Part shown: positions 44,489-52,694 of the stretch, piece after piece
Layout of the letters: each line of letters starts with the position of its first letter
How positions within the stretch are numbered: position 1 is the stretch's first letter
DNA from: Glycomyces harbinensis
Lineage (GTDB): Bacteria; Actinomycetota; Actinomycetes; Mycobacteriales; Micromonosporaceae
Length of the DNA: 64,000 nt
Direction: 5' to 3'
Assembly: GCF_900101745.1 (NCBI RefSeq)
Contig: NZ_FNAD01000017.1
Location: 1-64,000, forward strand
The notes under the pieces: generated by a model
Databases searched by the model: none
What the model saw: the letters and a program-made list of their open reading frames with translations, nothing else
Told to the model about the DNA's origin: nothing
Made by a program: the position numbers and the translations under genes

Positions 44489-44833
44489 TCAGATCGCTCG
44501 TGTTCGAAGCGGCAGCCCTGACTTTCGAGCCTCCGCGATCAGGCGCTTGACACTGCGGTCACTGAGGCCATACTGGATTGCGAGGGCCTTCTGTGGCACG
44601 CCGTGGTTGTACGCCAAGACGATCGCCTTGCGTTGTTCGACCGTGAGTCGTCGTTTGAGTGGGCGTGGCGGCACCGGCGGCGCATCGTCGGGGGAAGGAT
44701 CGCCATTCAAACGCGGTTCTCCTACGGGGCCTGAATCCGGGATCCAGAGCTCGGCAGGCTCTGCGAGGCGATCCAGTGAGGCGTCTAGCTGGGGGTTTGG
44801 TTTCGCATAAGCGTGCAGTACCTCCACGGCCAT
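44489..44833 (-). CDS. small HTH protein at the right end of islet II
   Basis: 114 residues from ATG 44833 (MAVEVLHAYAKPNPQLD). Homologous to the 41095 protein: N-terminal segment identical from the 32-bp repeat, central linker divergent, C-terminal HTH RRLTVEQRKAIVLAYNHGVP then QKALAIQYGLSDRSVKRLIA. The start codon lies 2 codons outside the repeat on the chromosome side, so expression may depend on where the islet is integrated. Confidence 0.7.
   Translation of the reverse strand: MAVEVLHAYAKPNPQLDASLDRLAEPAELWIPDSGPVGEPRLNGDPSPDDAPPVPPRPLKRRLTVEQRKAIVLAYNHGVPQKALAIQYGLSDRSVKRLIAEARKSGLPLRTRAI
44796..44827. repeat. 32-bp direct repeat, copy 2 (islet II/chromosome junction)
   Basis: Exact copy of 41405-41436, 3,391 bp away. 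Right of it the sequence is core chromosome leading into a strong terminator. Confidence 0.8.
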
Positions 44834-44837
44834 ACAG

Positions 44838-44875
44838 AGGTCGGGCCCGGACGCGAAAGCGTCCGGGCCCGACCT
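44838..44875 (+). terminator. very strong terminator, probably the original ssrA terminator
   Basis: Perfect 17-bp stem AGGTCGGGCCCGGACGC with a GAAA tetraloop, followed by TTTTC. No rightward gene ends here now. If both islets were removed it would lie 11 bases after CTCCAC of ssrA. Confidence 0.85.
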
Positions 44876-44988
44876 TTTTCGTCTGCGCCCCGGTCGTCCC
44901 GTCCGCTCGCGCGCCGACCGCGCCGCCGCCGCTGCGCGACCGTGCCGGTCACGGCACTTTTATGCCTATATGTCCGTAAGCTAGCCGT

Positions 44989-45438
44989 ATGCACACGTTG
45001 TTGTCGATCCTGCACGTCCTGGCGGTGGTCCTCACCGTCGGTCCGGCCATGCTCATGCCCTGGCTCGGCGAGCGGGCCCTGCGCGAGCGGGACGGCGACC
45101 GCGTGCACCAGGCCGGGCGCCGCTGCATGGCGTTCAACGCCCTCACCCTGGTCGGGGCCCTGTTCGGCGTGCTGACGACGCTGACGAGCGACCGGTACTC
45201 CTTCGCGGACGCCTGGCTCATCGTCGCCTCGACCCTCTACGCGGTGGCCGTGGTCAACGGCGCGGCCGTGATCCCGGGCGTGCTCGCGCGCATCGGCAAG
45301 GAGCTCCAGGACGCCCACGGGGTCATGGACGGCGAACTGCTCGAGCAGCACCGCGGGCGGCTTCTGGCCCTCTCGGGGCTCAACCTGGTGTTCTACACCG
45401 CGGTGGTGATCCTCATGGCCTGGCGGCCCGGGGCGTGA
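44989..45438 (+). CDS. DUF2269-like integral membrane protein
   Basis: 149 residues with four hydrophobic helices (LLSILHVLAVVLTVGPAML near the N-terminus, FNALTLVGALFGVLTTL, WLIVASTLYAVAVVNGAAV, LNLVFYTAVVILMAW). The size and HVLAVVLTVG start fit DUF2269. Function unknown. ATG 44989 lies 6 bases after TAAGCT, so it is probably leaderless. Confidence 0.7.
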   Translation: MHTLLSILHVLAVVLTVGPAMLMPWLGERALRERDGDRVHQAGRRCMAFNALTLVGALFGVLTTLTSDRYSFADAWLIVASTLYAVAVVNGAAVIPGVLARIGKELQDAHGVMDGELLEQHRGRLLALSGLNLVFYTAVVILMAWRPGA

Positions 45439-45454
45439 GGGAAGTACGGGGGTC

Positions 45455-46039
45455 CTAGTTCATGGCGGGGTCGGCGGGGAAGTGCGCCACCGCCGAGAGC
45501 ATGCCGCCCTGGCGCTTCCACACCATCGACCACAGCTCTTCGGGGTTGGCCGAGAACGGGTCGGCCGGGAGGGCGTCGAAGACCATCCAGGCGCCCGCGT
45601 CGATCTCCGCCTCCAGCTGACCCGGCGCCCAGCCGGCGTACCCGGTGAAGACCCGCATCCCCTCCAGCAGGGGCGCGACGTCGTCGGGCTCCCGCGAGAG
45701 GTCGAGGGTCCCCAGGCGCCCGAGCACCGGCCGGAACGCTTCGGAGAACGGCGCGTCGGCCTTCCTCCAGCCCAGCCCGATCGCCGCGTCCGGTTGGACC
45801 GGCCCGCCCTCGAACAGGACCGCGGGGTCGCCCGCGAGCTCCGCCCACTGGTCGAGGTAGTGGGCGACGCGGCGCTCGGTGGCGCGGTTGAGGACCACGC
45901 CGAGGACTCCGTCGGACTCGTGCCCGACCCCGATGACGACGGTGCGGTCGAAGTTGGGGTCCTGCAGCGTGGGAGTGGCGACGAGGAGACTGCCGACGAA
46001 CGACTTGGTTCGCGCCGGCGACGTTTCGCGACTGACCAT
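45455..46039 (-). CDS. YqgE/AlgH family protein (DUF179)
   Basis: About 194 residues from ATG 46039 (MVSRETSPARTKSFVGSLLV). Family features: GSLLVATPTLQDPNFDRTVV, GVLGVVLNRATERRV, FEGGPVQPDAAIGL, and FTGYAGWAPGQLEAEIDAGA then WMVFDA. Widely conserved; exact role unsettled. Its product is soluble. Convergent with the DUF2269-like gene. Confidence 0.9.
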   Translation of the reverse strand: MVSRETSPARTKSFVGSLLVATPTLQDPNFDRTVVIGVGHESDGVLGVVLNRATERRVAHYLDQWAELAGDPAVLFEGGPVQPDAAIGLGWRKADAPFSEAFRPVLGRLGTLDLSREPDDVAPLLEGMRVFTGYAGWAPGQLEAEIDAGAWMVFDALPADPFSANPEELWSMVWKRQGGMLSAVAHFPADPAMN

Positions 46040-46299
46040 GGCTCCACCTCCGTTCTGCGCCCGCCTCCGCTGGAGTCCCGGGACCGGATCAGGCCCGGTT
46101 CTCCCGGCACGGTAACCCGCGGGAGCGCGCTTGCAGCAAGGTTCTCGCACTTTCCGAAGAATTACACCGTGGTGTCGGGAGCCCGACAGTTGTTTCCTCA
46201 CGGAGGGTGCGCGAACCCCGACGATACGGCACGGCCGCCATCGTCGCAAGTGGAGAGAGTGGTCAGTGGGTCGGTTGTGGCCCTTGGGAAACGAGGTGT

Positions 46300-47181
46300 C
46301 TAGCGCAGTCCAGCGAAGAGGTCGTCTTCCGGCAGGGGCGTTTCGATCTTCGAGGCCACGAGTTCGTAGTCCTCAGTCGGCCAAGCCTTCTGCTGGATCT
46401 CGCGCGGCACGGCGAACCAGAACCCGTCGGGGTCGACCTGGGTCGCGTGGGCCTTGAGGGCCGCGTCGCGGATGTCGAAGTACTCGGCGCACTCGACGCG
46501 GGTGGTGACGCGCTCGCCCTTGTCGCGGGTCCAGTCGCCCGCGTCCATCCAGTCCTTGTAGGGCGAGTCGAGTCCGGCGTCGACCATCGCGTAGTGCAGG
46601 GCCTCGATGCGGGCCTTGCCGAACGAGTGGTTGTAGTACAGCTTCAGCGGCTGCCACGGCTCGCCCAGCCCGGGGTACCGCTCGGGGTCGCCCGCGGCGC
46701 CGAAGGCCTCGACCGACACCTCGTGGGTCTTGACGTGGTCGGGGTGCGGGTAGCCGCCCTCCTCGTCGTAGGTGGTGACCACGTGCGGCTTGAACGACCG
46801 GATGATCTCCACGAGCGGCGCGGCGGCCTCCTCGCGGGGCACCAGGTAGAAGGCGTCCTCGGGCAGCGCGATGCCGGAGTCGGGCAGCCAGCCGTCGGGG
46901 AGCCCCGAGTCGGTGAAGCCGAGCCAGTGCTGCTCGACGCCGAGGATCTCCCGCGCGCGGGCCATCTCCTCGCTGCGGATGCGCGGCAGGTTCGCCTGCA
47001 CCTCGGGGCGGTCCATCTTCGGGTTGAGCACGTCGCCGCGCTCACCGCCGGTGCAGGTGACGACGAGGACCTCGATGCCCTCGCGCACGTAGCGCGCCAT
47101 CGTCCCCGCGCCCTTGCTGGACTCGTCGTCGGGGTGGGCGTGCACGCACATCAGGCGCAGCTTGCTGGACGGATTCGTCAC
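46300..47181 (-). CDS. mca: mycothiol S-conjugate amidase Mca
   Basis: 293 residues from GTG 47181 (VTNPSSKLRLMCVHAHPDDE). LmbE/MshB-fold zinc hydrolase that cleaves mycothiol adducts of toxins and antibiotics. Zinc motif HAHPDDES and later PHPDHVKTHE. KDWMDAGDWTRDKGERVTTR and the length distinguish Mca from MshB. Gene order mca-DUF4307-greA (divergent) is a conserved actinobacterial neighbourhood. A longer frame to 47367 is rejected because it enters the divergent promoter region. Confidence 0.93.
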   Translation of the reverse strand: MTNPSSKLRLMCVHAHPDDESSKGAGTMARYVREGIEVLVVTCTGGERGDVLNPKMDRPEVQANLPRIRSEEMARAREILGVEQHWLGFTDSGLPDGWLPDSGIALPEDAFYLVPREEAAAPLVEIIRSFKPHVVTTYDEEGGYPHPDHVKTHEVSVEAFGAAGDPERYPGLGEPWQPLKLYYNHSFGKARIEALHYAMVDAGLDSPYKDWMDAGDWTRDKGERVTTRVECAEYFDIRDAALKAHATQVDPDGFWFAVPREIQQKAWPTEDYELVASKIETPLPEDDLFAGLR

Positions 47182-47366
47182 GTCGGTCGACCTCACTGGC
47201 GGGTGTTCTACGGAAGGCTCGGCGCACTCGAACCGACTCGCGCACCGCGATAGTTGTCGGCTCTGGCATTCTGTGCAACGATACTCGATAATCATTACTT
47301 CCCGGTTCTTCCCGGAACCCGGGTTCACGGCGGTGAAACCGCTGTTCGCACACGGAAAGCGCGGCA

Positions 47367-47810
47367 ATGACTGAGACGCAGACCACGGAAGGGCGCGTGC
47401 CTGAAACGGCCGACGTGACCTTTCCCGACGGTCGCTACGGTCGCCGCCGCGCTCCCCGCCGCCGCCGCCCCGCGGTGACGGCGGTGCTCCTCGTGGGCGT
47501 CGTCGCGGCCGGTCTGTTCGCGGCCTGGCGCCTCTCCGAACTGTACGGCCAGAACGAGGTCTCCGAGCGGCTGCTCGGTTACGACGACAGCGTCGCCGGG
47601 CAGGTCGACATCACCTTCGAGGTCTACAAGCCGGCCGGCGAGGGCGCCACGTGCGCCGTCCGGTCGCGCGACCTGGCCGGCGCCGAGATCGGCTACGCCG
47701 AGGTCGCCATCCCGGCCGACGGGTCCACCCGCGTCGAGATGACGTACACCCTCTCGGTAGAGGGAGAACCCAATACCGGCGAGATCCTGAGGTGTTGGCA
47801 GCCGGACTGA
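47367..47810 (+). CDS. DUF4307 membrane protein
   Basis: 147 residues. A basic N-terminal tail ([16 protein letters not shown]), one transmembrane helix ([19 protein letters not shown], about 38-57), then an outer beta domain ([20 protein letters not shown]) with a CxC-like pair of cysteines and a C-terminal CWQPD. Function unknown. Confidence 0.85.
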   Translation: MTETQTTEGRVPETADVTFPDGRYGRRRAPRRRRPAVTAVLLVGVVAAGLFAAWRLSELYGQNEVSERLLGYDDSVAGQVDITFEVYKPAGEGATCAVRSRDLAGAEIGYAEVAIPADGSTRVEMTYTLSVEGEPNTGEILRCWQPD

Positions 47811-47949
47811 ACAACGACTTTCGGCCCGTCGCACCGCGTTCCGGTCGGCGGGCCTTTCGCTATCCGGGACCCGACCCGGGCGGCGGCGCATCGGCTTTCT
47901 CACTGAGGCAGGACCTCACAGCACGGATCGCACTATTCGGAGGATAAAC

Positions 47950-48444
47950 ATGGCTACCGACGCTAACCAGGGCACTTGGCTGACCCAGGAGGCCTACGAC
48001 CGCCTCAAGGGCGAGCTGGACGAGCTCATCGCGAACCGTCCGGTGATGGCCGCCGAGATCAACGCCCGCCGCGAGGAGGGCGACCTCAAGGAGAACGGCG
48101 GCTACCACGCCGCGCGCGACGAGCAGGGCAAGCAGGAGGGGCGCATCCGCCAGCTCCAGGACCTGCTGCGGAACGCGAAGGTGGGCGAGGCGAAGGAGAG
48201 CGACAAGATCCAGATCGGCACCGTCGTCACCATCGCCTTCGACGGCGACCCCGACGACACCGAGAAGTTCCTGCTCGGCTCCCGCGAGATCGGCGCGACC
48301 ACCGACCTCACCGTCTACAGCCCCGACTCCGCGCTGGGCGGGGCCATCCTCGGCTCGAAGGTCGGCGACACCGTCTCCTACAAGACCCCCAAGGGCGCCG
48401 AGCTGTCGGTCAAGGTCGTCGAGACCGAGAAGTTCCTCGGCTGA
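47950..48444 (+). CDS. greA: transcription elongation factor GreA
   Basis: 164 residues after a GGAGG ribosome site. N-terminal coiled coil with the acidic tip ([20 protein letters not shown]) that enters the RNA polymerase secondary channel and stimulates cleavage of backtracked RNA; C-terminal FKBP-like domain ([20 protein letters not shown]). Length and motifs normal. Confidence 0.96.
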   Translation: MATDANQGTWLTQEAYDRLKGELDELIANRPVMAAEINARREEGDLKENGGYHAARDEQGKQEGRIRQLQDLLRNAKVGEAKESDKIQIGTVVTIAFDGDPDDTEKFLLGSREIGATTDLTVYSPDSALGGAILGSKVGDTVSYKTPKGAELSVKVVETEKFLG

Positions 48445-48460
48445 GGCGAACCGCACGCGT

Positions 48461-48494
48461 CGCCGCGGGGTCCTCTCACGAGGGCCCCGCGGCG
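48461..48494. terminator. terminator between greA and the convergent ABC ATPase gene
   Basis: CGCCGCGGGG and CCCCGCGGCG with an inner CCTC/GAGG pair, then TTTCGC. Confidence 0.75.
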
Positions 48495-48504
48495 TTTCGC
48501 GCGT

Positions 48505-49779
48505 CTACGCCCGGGAGGTCCAGCCGACGTCGATGCGCTTGCCGTACTTGTCGAAGTAGTGCAGCGCGTCCATGTGCACCGCGACCGTGATCGGCTGGCC
48601 GGCCGAGACGGGGATGTGCGGGGGGAGCCGGAAGACCAGGTCGGCGGGCTTGCGGATCGGCCCGTTGTCGGTCTCGCGGCGCTCGACGGCGGCCTGCCCG
48701 AAGCCCGAGAACAGCCCGCCCAGGCGCCGGCGCGGCTTCGAGCCGCCCCGGGCGAGGTCGGGCTTGTCGCCGATGCCGTCGGGCACCACCGCGGTCGCGC
48801 CGATGTCGAGGAAGACGAGCGTCTCGTGGCCGTGGTGCTCGTAGAAGCGCACGCGGCCCTGGATCGACTGGCCCGGGTGGCCGTCGGCGACCGGCGCGAG
48901 CGCCTCGGCCCGCATCCCGACGACGATGTTCTCGCCGTGGTAGCGCGCCACGGCCCGGCCGCGCAGGTCGTGCCAGGGCAGCCGCAGCTCCTGGTCGCCG
49001 AAGTCCAGGGCCACATAGCGATCGAGGTAGACGTTCACGCGCGCCTCGAGCAGGTTCATGCGCGGCGTCCCCAGGAAGGCGGCCACGTACATCGTCGCGG
49101 GGCGCTCGTACACCTCGTCGGGGGTGCCCACGTCCTGGAGGACCCCCTTGCGCATCACCGCGACCCGGTCGGCCATGGTCAGCGCCTCGGTCTGGTCGTG
49201 GGTGACGTACAGGGTCGTCGCGTCGTGGCGGCGCACCAGCGAGGAGATCTCCGTGCGCAGCTCCGCGCGCAGGCCCACGTCGAGGTTCGACAGCGGCTCG
49301 TCCATGAGGAACAGCTTGGGGCGCCGCACCAGGGCGCGGCCCATGGCGACGCGCTGCTGCTGGCCGCCGGAGAGCTGGCTCGGCTTGCGGTCGACCAGGT
49401 CGGAGATGCCGAGGGCGCCGGCCATGTCGCCGACGGCGTCGGGCACGGACTGGGCGCCGTTGTTGCGGCCGAGCTTGAGGGGGAAGCCGATGTTGTCGCC
49501 GACGGACATGTGCGGGTAGAGCGCGAAGGTCTGGAAGATCATGGCCGCGTTGCGTTCGCGCGGGGGCAGGTCGTTGGCGTACTCGCCGTCGAGGAGGATC
49601 TCGCCGTCGCTGGGGGTCTCGAGTCCGGCGACCATGCGCAGCACCGTGGACTTGCCGCAGCCGGAAGGGCCGAGCAGGACGAGGAACTCGCCGTGGTTGA
49701 CCTCCATGCTCAAGGAGTCCACGGCGAGGGTATCGCCGGGGAACACCTTTGAGACGTTCTTCAGCGTGACAGCAGTCAC
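48505..49779 (-). CDS. sugar ABC transporter ATP-binding protein (MsmK/UgpC type)
   Basis: 424 residues from GTG 49779 (VTAVTLKNVSKVFPGDT). Walker A LLGPSGCGKSTVL, signature LSGGQQQRVAMGR, Walker B LFLMDEPLSNLD. A C-terminal TOBE/OB regulatory domain (from about 240) has a GMRAEAL segment. An insertion rich in Arg/Gly (GGSKPRRRLGGLFSGFG) interrupts it, longer than in typical MsmK. In actinomycetes one such ATPase serves several sugar importers; no permease genes are adjacent. Confidence 0.9.
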   Translation of the reverse strand: MTAVTLKNVSKVFPGDTLAVDSLSMEVNHGEFLVLLGPSGCGKSTVLRMVAGLETPSDGEILLDGEYANDLPPRERNAAMIFQTFALYPHMSVGDNIGFPLKLGRNNGAQSVPDAVGDMAGALGISDLVDRKPSQLSGGQQQRVAMGRALVRRPKLFLMDEPLSNLDVGLRAELRTEISSLVRRHDATTLYVTHDQTEALTMADRVAVMRKGVLQDVGTPDEVYERPATMYVAAFLGTPRMNLLEARVNVYLDRYVALDFGDQELRLPWHDLRGRAVARYHGENIVVGMRAEALAPVADGHPGQSIQGRVRFYEHHGHETLVFLDIGATAVVPDGIGDKPDLARGGSKPRRRLGGLFSGFGQAAVERRETDNGPIRKPADLVFRLPPHIPVSAGQPITVAVHMDALHYFDKYGKRIDVGWTSRA

Positions 49780-50133
49780 CGTTGACTCCAGGGGTTCGGG
49801 GGATGGACGGTTCGGTCGTGAGGAGGGCGGGCAATTGCCTCCGTATGGCTCGCAAGCTTCGCCATGGTTAAGGAATGACTGTTCGTAGCTTAAGCCTTCC
49901 GGTCCCACTTGGTAACGGGGGTCACCCTCTGTCGCATGAAGTGAACAGCAATTCACACTAGGTGCGACCTGGGGTTTCGGGCGCAGAGGGCGTGCCGCCC
50001 AGGGAGGTCCAAGGTCGGCATTTCGGTCTACTGCAACCGTTTTCCGACCATTCCCCCGTAGTGCCCCGGCCGCCAGCCTGGGCCGCGGTCGTCACCGTGC
50101 GCGGCCGAACGGCTCGGGCACTACGATCGAGGC

Positions 50134-51348
50134 GTGACGGAGCTGGTGACACTTTCCGACGTCCGGGCCGCGGCCGCCGAACTCGACGGGATCGTGCGGC
50201 GCACGCCCCTCGAACCCTCGCGCGACCCCCTCCTCGACGGGGTCCACCTCAAATGCGAGAACCTCCAGAGAGCCGGGTCCTTCAAGATCCGCGGCGCCTA
50301 CATGCGCGTCTCCCGCCTCAGCGAGGCCGAACGCGAGCACGGCGTCGTCGCCGCCTCCGCGGGCAACCACGCCCAAGGCGTCGCCCTCGCCGCCTCCACC
50401 CTCGGCATCCGCTCCACCGTCTTCATGCCCGAATCCGCGCCCCTCCCGAAGGTGGCCGCCACCAAGGGATACGGCGCCGAAGTCATCCTCGGCGGACTCA
50501 CCGTCGACGACGCCCTCGAGACGGCCCACCGCTTCGCCGAGAAGACCGGCGCGACCCTCATCCACCCCTTCGACCACCGCGACATCGTCGCCGGCCAGGG
50601 CACCATCGCCCTGGAGATCCTCGAGCAGCTGCCCGAGACCGCCACCATCGTCACCTCCGTCGGCGGCGGCGGCCTCATCGCCGGCATCGCCGCCGCGGCG
50701 AAGCAGCTCAAACCCGGCATCAGGCTCGTCGGCGTCCAGGCCGAAGGCGCCGCCGCCTACCCCGGCTCCCTCGTCGCCGGCCGCCCCGTGCGCCTCGACA
50801 AGATGCAGACCATCGCCGACGGCATCGCCGTCGGCCGCCCCGGCGACGTCCCCTTCGCGCACGTCGCCGCCCTCGTCGACGAGATCGTCACCGTCACCGA
50901 GGAGGACATCAGCCGCGCCCTCCTCTCCCTGCTCGAACGCAACAAGCTCGTCGTCGAGCCGGCCGGGGCCACCGCCTACGCCGCCCTCCTCAACTACTCG
51001 TTCGAATACGACGCCCCCGCCGTCGCCGTCCTCTCCGGCGGCAACATCGACCCGCTGCTGCTCATGCGGCTCATCGAACACGGCCTCGGCGCCTCCGGCC
51101 GGTTCATGCGCGCCAACCTGCGCTGCGCCGACCGCCCCGGCGCCCTCGCCTCGGTCCTGCGGCTCGTAGGCGCCTACGGCGGCAACATCGTCGACGTCAA
51201 CCACCAGCGCAGCGACCCGCGCCTGAGCGTCGGCGAAGTCGCCGTCGACCTCTCGATCGAAACCCGCGGTTCCGAACACGCGGCCGAAATCGTTGCGGCG
51301 CTGCGCGACGCGGGGTATTTCGTGTCGGTGGAGGGTCCTAGCATCTGA
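50134..51348 (+). CDS. ilvA: threonine ammonia-lyase (threonine dehydratase)
   Basis: 404 residues from GTG 50134, 6 bases after TACGAT. PLP lysine in AGSFKIRGAY, the phosphate-binding SVGGGGLIAG loop, and ASAGNHAQGVALAAS. A C-terminal ACT domain (about 330-404: RPGALASVLRLVGAYGGNIV) probably senses an amino acid. It converts threonine to 2-oxobutyrate for isoleucine. A single ACT domain makes either the biosynthetic or the catabolic (TdcB-like) form possible. Confidence 0.92.
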   Translation: MTELVTLSDVRAAAAELDGIVRRTPLEPSRDPLLDGVHLKCENLQRAGSFKIRGAYMRVSRLSEAEREHGVVAASAGNHAQGVALAASTLGIRSTVFMPESAPLPKVAATKGYGAEVILGGLTVDDALETAHRFAEKTGATLIHPFDHRDIVAGQGTIALEILEQLPETATIVTSVGGGGLIAGIAAAAKQLKPGIRLVGVQAEGAAAYPGSLVAGRPVRLDKMQTIADGIAVGRPGDVPFAHVAALVDEIVTVTEEDISRALLSLLERNKLVVEPAGATAYAALLNYSFEYDAPAVAVLSGGNIDPLLLMRLIEHGLGASGRFMRANLRCADRPGALASVLRLVGAYGGNIVDVNHQRSDPRLSVGEVAVDLSIETRGSEHAAEIVAALRDAGYFVSVEGPSI

Positions 51349-51351
51349 GTC

Positions 51352-52041
51352 ATGAACAAAACGCTTGACGAACTCATGGAACCCGGCTGGGCCAAGGCCC
51401 TCGCCCCCGTCGCCGACGACGTCACCAAGATGGGCGAGTTCCTCCGCGCCGAGGTCGCCGCCGGGCGCAAGTACCTCCCGGCCGCCGAGCACATCCTCCG
51501 GGCCTTCCAGCAGCCGTTCGACGACGTCAAGGTCATCATCGTCGGACAAGACCCCTACCCCACCCCCGGGCACGCCATCGGCCTGTCCTTCGCCGTCGCC
51601 CCCGACGTGCGCCCCCTCCCCAAGAGCCTGGTCAACATCTACAACGAGTACCGCGACGACCTCGGCTACCCCCTCCCCGCCAACGGCGACCTCACCCCCT
51701 GGGCCGAGCAAGGCGTCCTGCTGCTCAACCGCTCCCTCAGCGTCGCCCCCGGCACCCCCGCCTCGCACCGCGGCAAAGGGTGGGAATCGGTCACCGAACA
51801 GGCCATCCGCTCCCTGGTGGAACGCGGCGGCCCGACCGTCGCCATCCTCTGGGGCGCCGACGCGCGCAAGCTCAAGGACCTCCTCGGCTCGATCCCCTCG
51901 ATCGAGTCCGCGCACCCCTCCCCGCTGAGCGCCCGCCGCGGCTTCTTCGGCTCCAAGCCGTTCAGCCGCGCCAACGCGCTCCTGGCCGAGCAGGGCGGTG
52001 AGCCGGTCGACTGGCGCCTCCCGGCGCTGCAAGAGGCGTAG
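51352..52041 (+). CDS. ung: uracil-DNA glycosylase, family 1
   Basis: 229 residues. Excises uracil from DNA. Water-activating motif [17 protein letters not shown], uracil-binding [11 protein letters not shown] and the HPSPLS leucine-loop motif near the C-terminus are all present. ATG 51352 lies 7 bases after TAGCAT, inside the last codons of ilvA, so it may have its own leaderless promoter. Confidence 0.96.
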   Translation: MNKTLDELMEPGWAKALAPVADDVTKMGEFLRAEVAAGRKYLPAAEHILRAFQQPFDDVKVIIVGQDPYPTPGHAIGLSFAVAPDVRPLPKSLVNIYNEYRDDLGYPLPANGDLTPWAEQGVLLLNRSLSVAPGTPASHRGKGWESVTEQAIRSLVERGGPTVAILWGADARKLKDLLGSIPSIESAHPSPLSARRGFFGSKPFSRANALLAEQGGEPVDWRLPALQEA

Positions 52042-52064
52042 GGCCAGCGGGATACGGTTGCGGC

Positions 52065-52286
52065 GTGGGTATCGAGATCCTGGCACAAGAGTTCGGGCCG
52101 GAACGCGACCAGGCCATGGCCGGGCCGCTCGGGCTGTTCGTGACCGTGTTCCTCGTCGTCGTGACGATCTTCCTCATCCGGGGAATGAACAAGCACGTCA
52201 GACGGCTGAACGAGCGGGTCGCGCGCGAAGCCGCGGCCGCCGAGGCGGGCTCCGAGCCCGCCTCGGACGACATCGCCCGCGCTTAG
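52065..52286 (+). CDS. small single-pass membrane protein
   Basis: 73 residues. A transmembrane helix (LGLFVTVFLVVVTIFLIRGM, about 23-42) is followed by a basic helix and an acidic Ala/Glu tail. Probably N-out with a cytoplasmic tail. Function unknown. GTG 52065 follows TACGGT by 6 bases. Confidence 0.65.
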   Translation: MGIEILAQEFGPERDQAMAGPLGLFVTVFLVVVTIFLIRGMNKHVRRLNERVAREAAAAEAGSEPASDDIARA

Positions 52287-52295
52287 GCCCGACCC

Positions 52296-52577
52296 GTGCC
52301 GCGCAAGAACCGTCGACAGAGCGAGTCCCGTCGACCGACTTCAGGTGCCCAGGACCCGAGCCTCATCGACGGTCCCGACGGGCCCGTCCGCGTCCGCCGC
52401 ATCCCCGGCGCCAACGCGGCGAAGGCCTACCGCTGCCCCGGCTGCGACCTGGAGATCCAACCGGGCACGCCCCACGTGGTCGCCTGGTCCGACGACGGTG
52501 ACGGCGACGACCGCCGCCACTGGCACGCCGGCTGCTGGAACGCCCGGGACCGGCGCAAGCCCGGCCGATGGCGCTGA
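52296..52577 (+). CDS. small zinc-ribbon-like protein
   Basis: 93 residues. YRCPGCDLEIQPGTPHVVAW ... HWHAGCW supplies two Cys, His and Cys ligands of a likely zinc site; both ends are basic (MPRKNRRQ, RDRRKPGRWR). Often annotated as a hypothetical ATP/GTP-binding protein in actinomycetes, but no P-loop is present. It ends at a strong terminator. Confidence 0.7.
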   Translation: MPRKNRRQSESRRPTSGAQDPSLIDGPDGPVRVRRIPGANAAKAYRCPGCDLEIQPGTPHVVAWSDDGDGDDRRHWHAGCWNARDRRKPGRWR

Positions 52578-52594
52578 ACCACAACTGGACACGG

Positions 52595-52627
52595 GCGAGG
52601 GGCGGGGCCGCAGGCCCCGCCCCTCGC
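52595..52627 (+). terminator. terminator
   Basis: Perfect 15-bp stem GCGAGGGGCGGGGCC, loop GCA. Confidence 0.8.
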
Positions 52628-52694
52628 CGCACTCCGGGTGCAAGGTGCGCCACAGACGGTGTCGCCCGGCGCCGATTCCGGGGATAATTCCGGC

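Larger units (their letters stand above)
41437..44827. mobile_element. islet II, tandem to islet I (inferred limits)
   Basis: Starts right after copy 1 of the 32-bp repeat with a left end homologous to that of islet I (hairpin copy 41443-41465 and palindrome 41468-41499, then GGCGGGTTCGATT at 41543 against 34151). It ends with copy 2 of the repeat at 44796-44827. The only large gene is a P-loop/TPR NTPase; the only other gene is the small HTH protein. Core chromosome resumes at 44828. Confidence 0.6.

Noticed and set aside
50092..52086. 664-codon frame antisense to ilvA and ung
   Set aside because: Shadow of two well-recognised enzymes.
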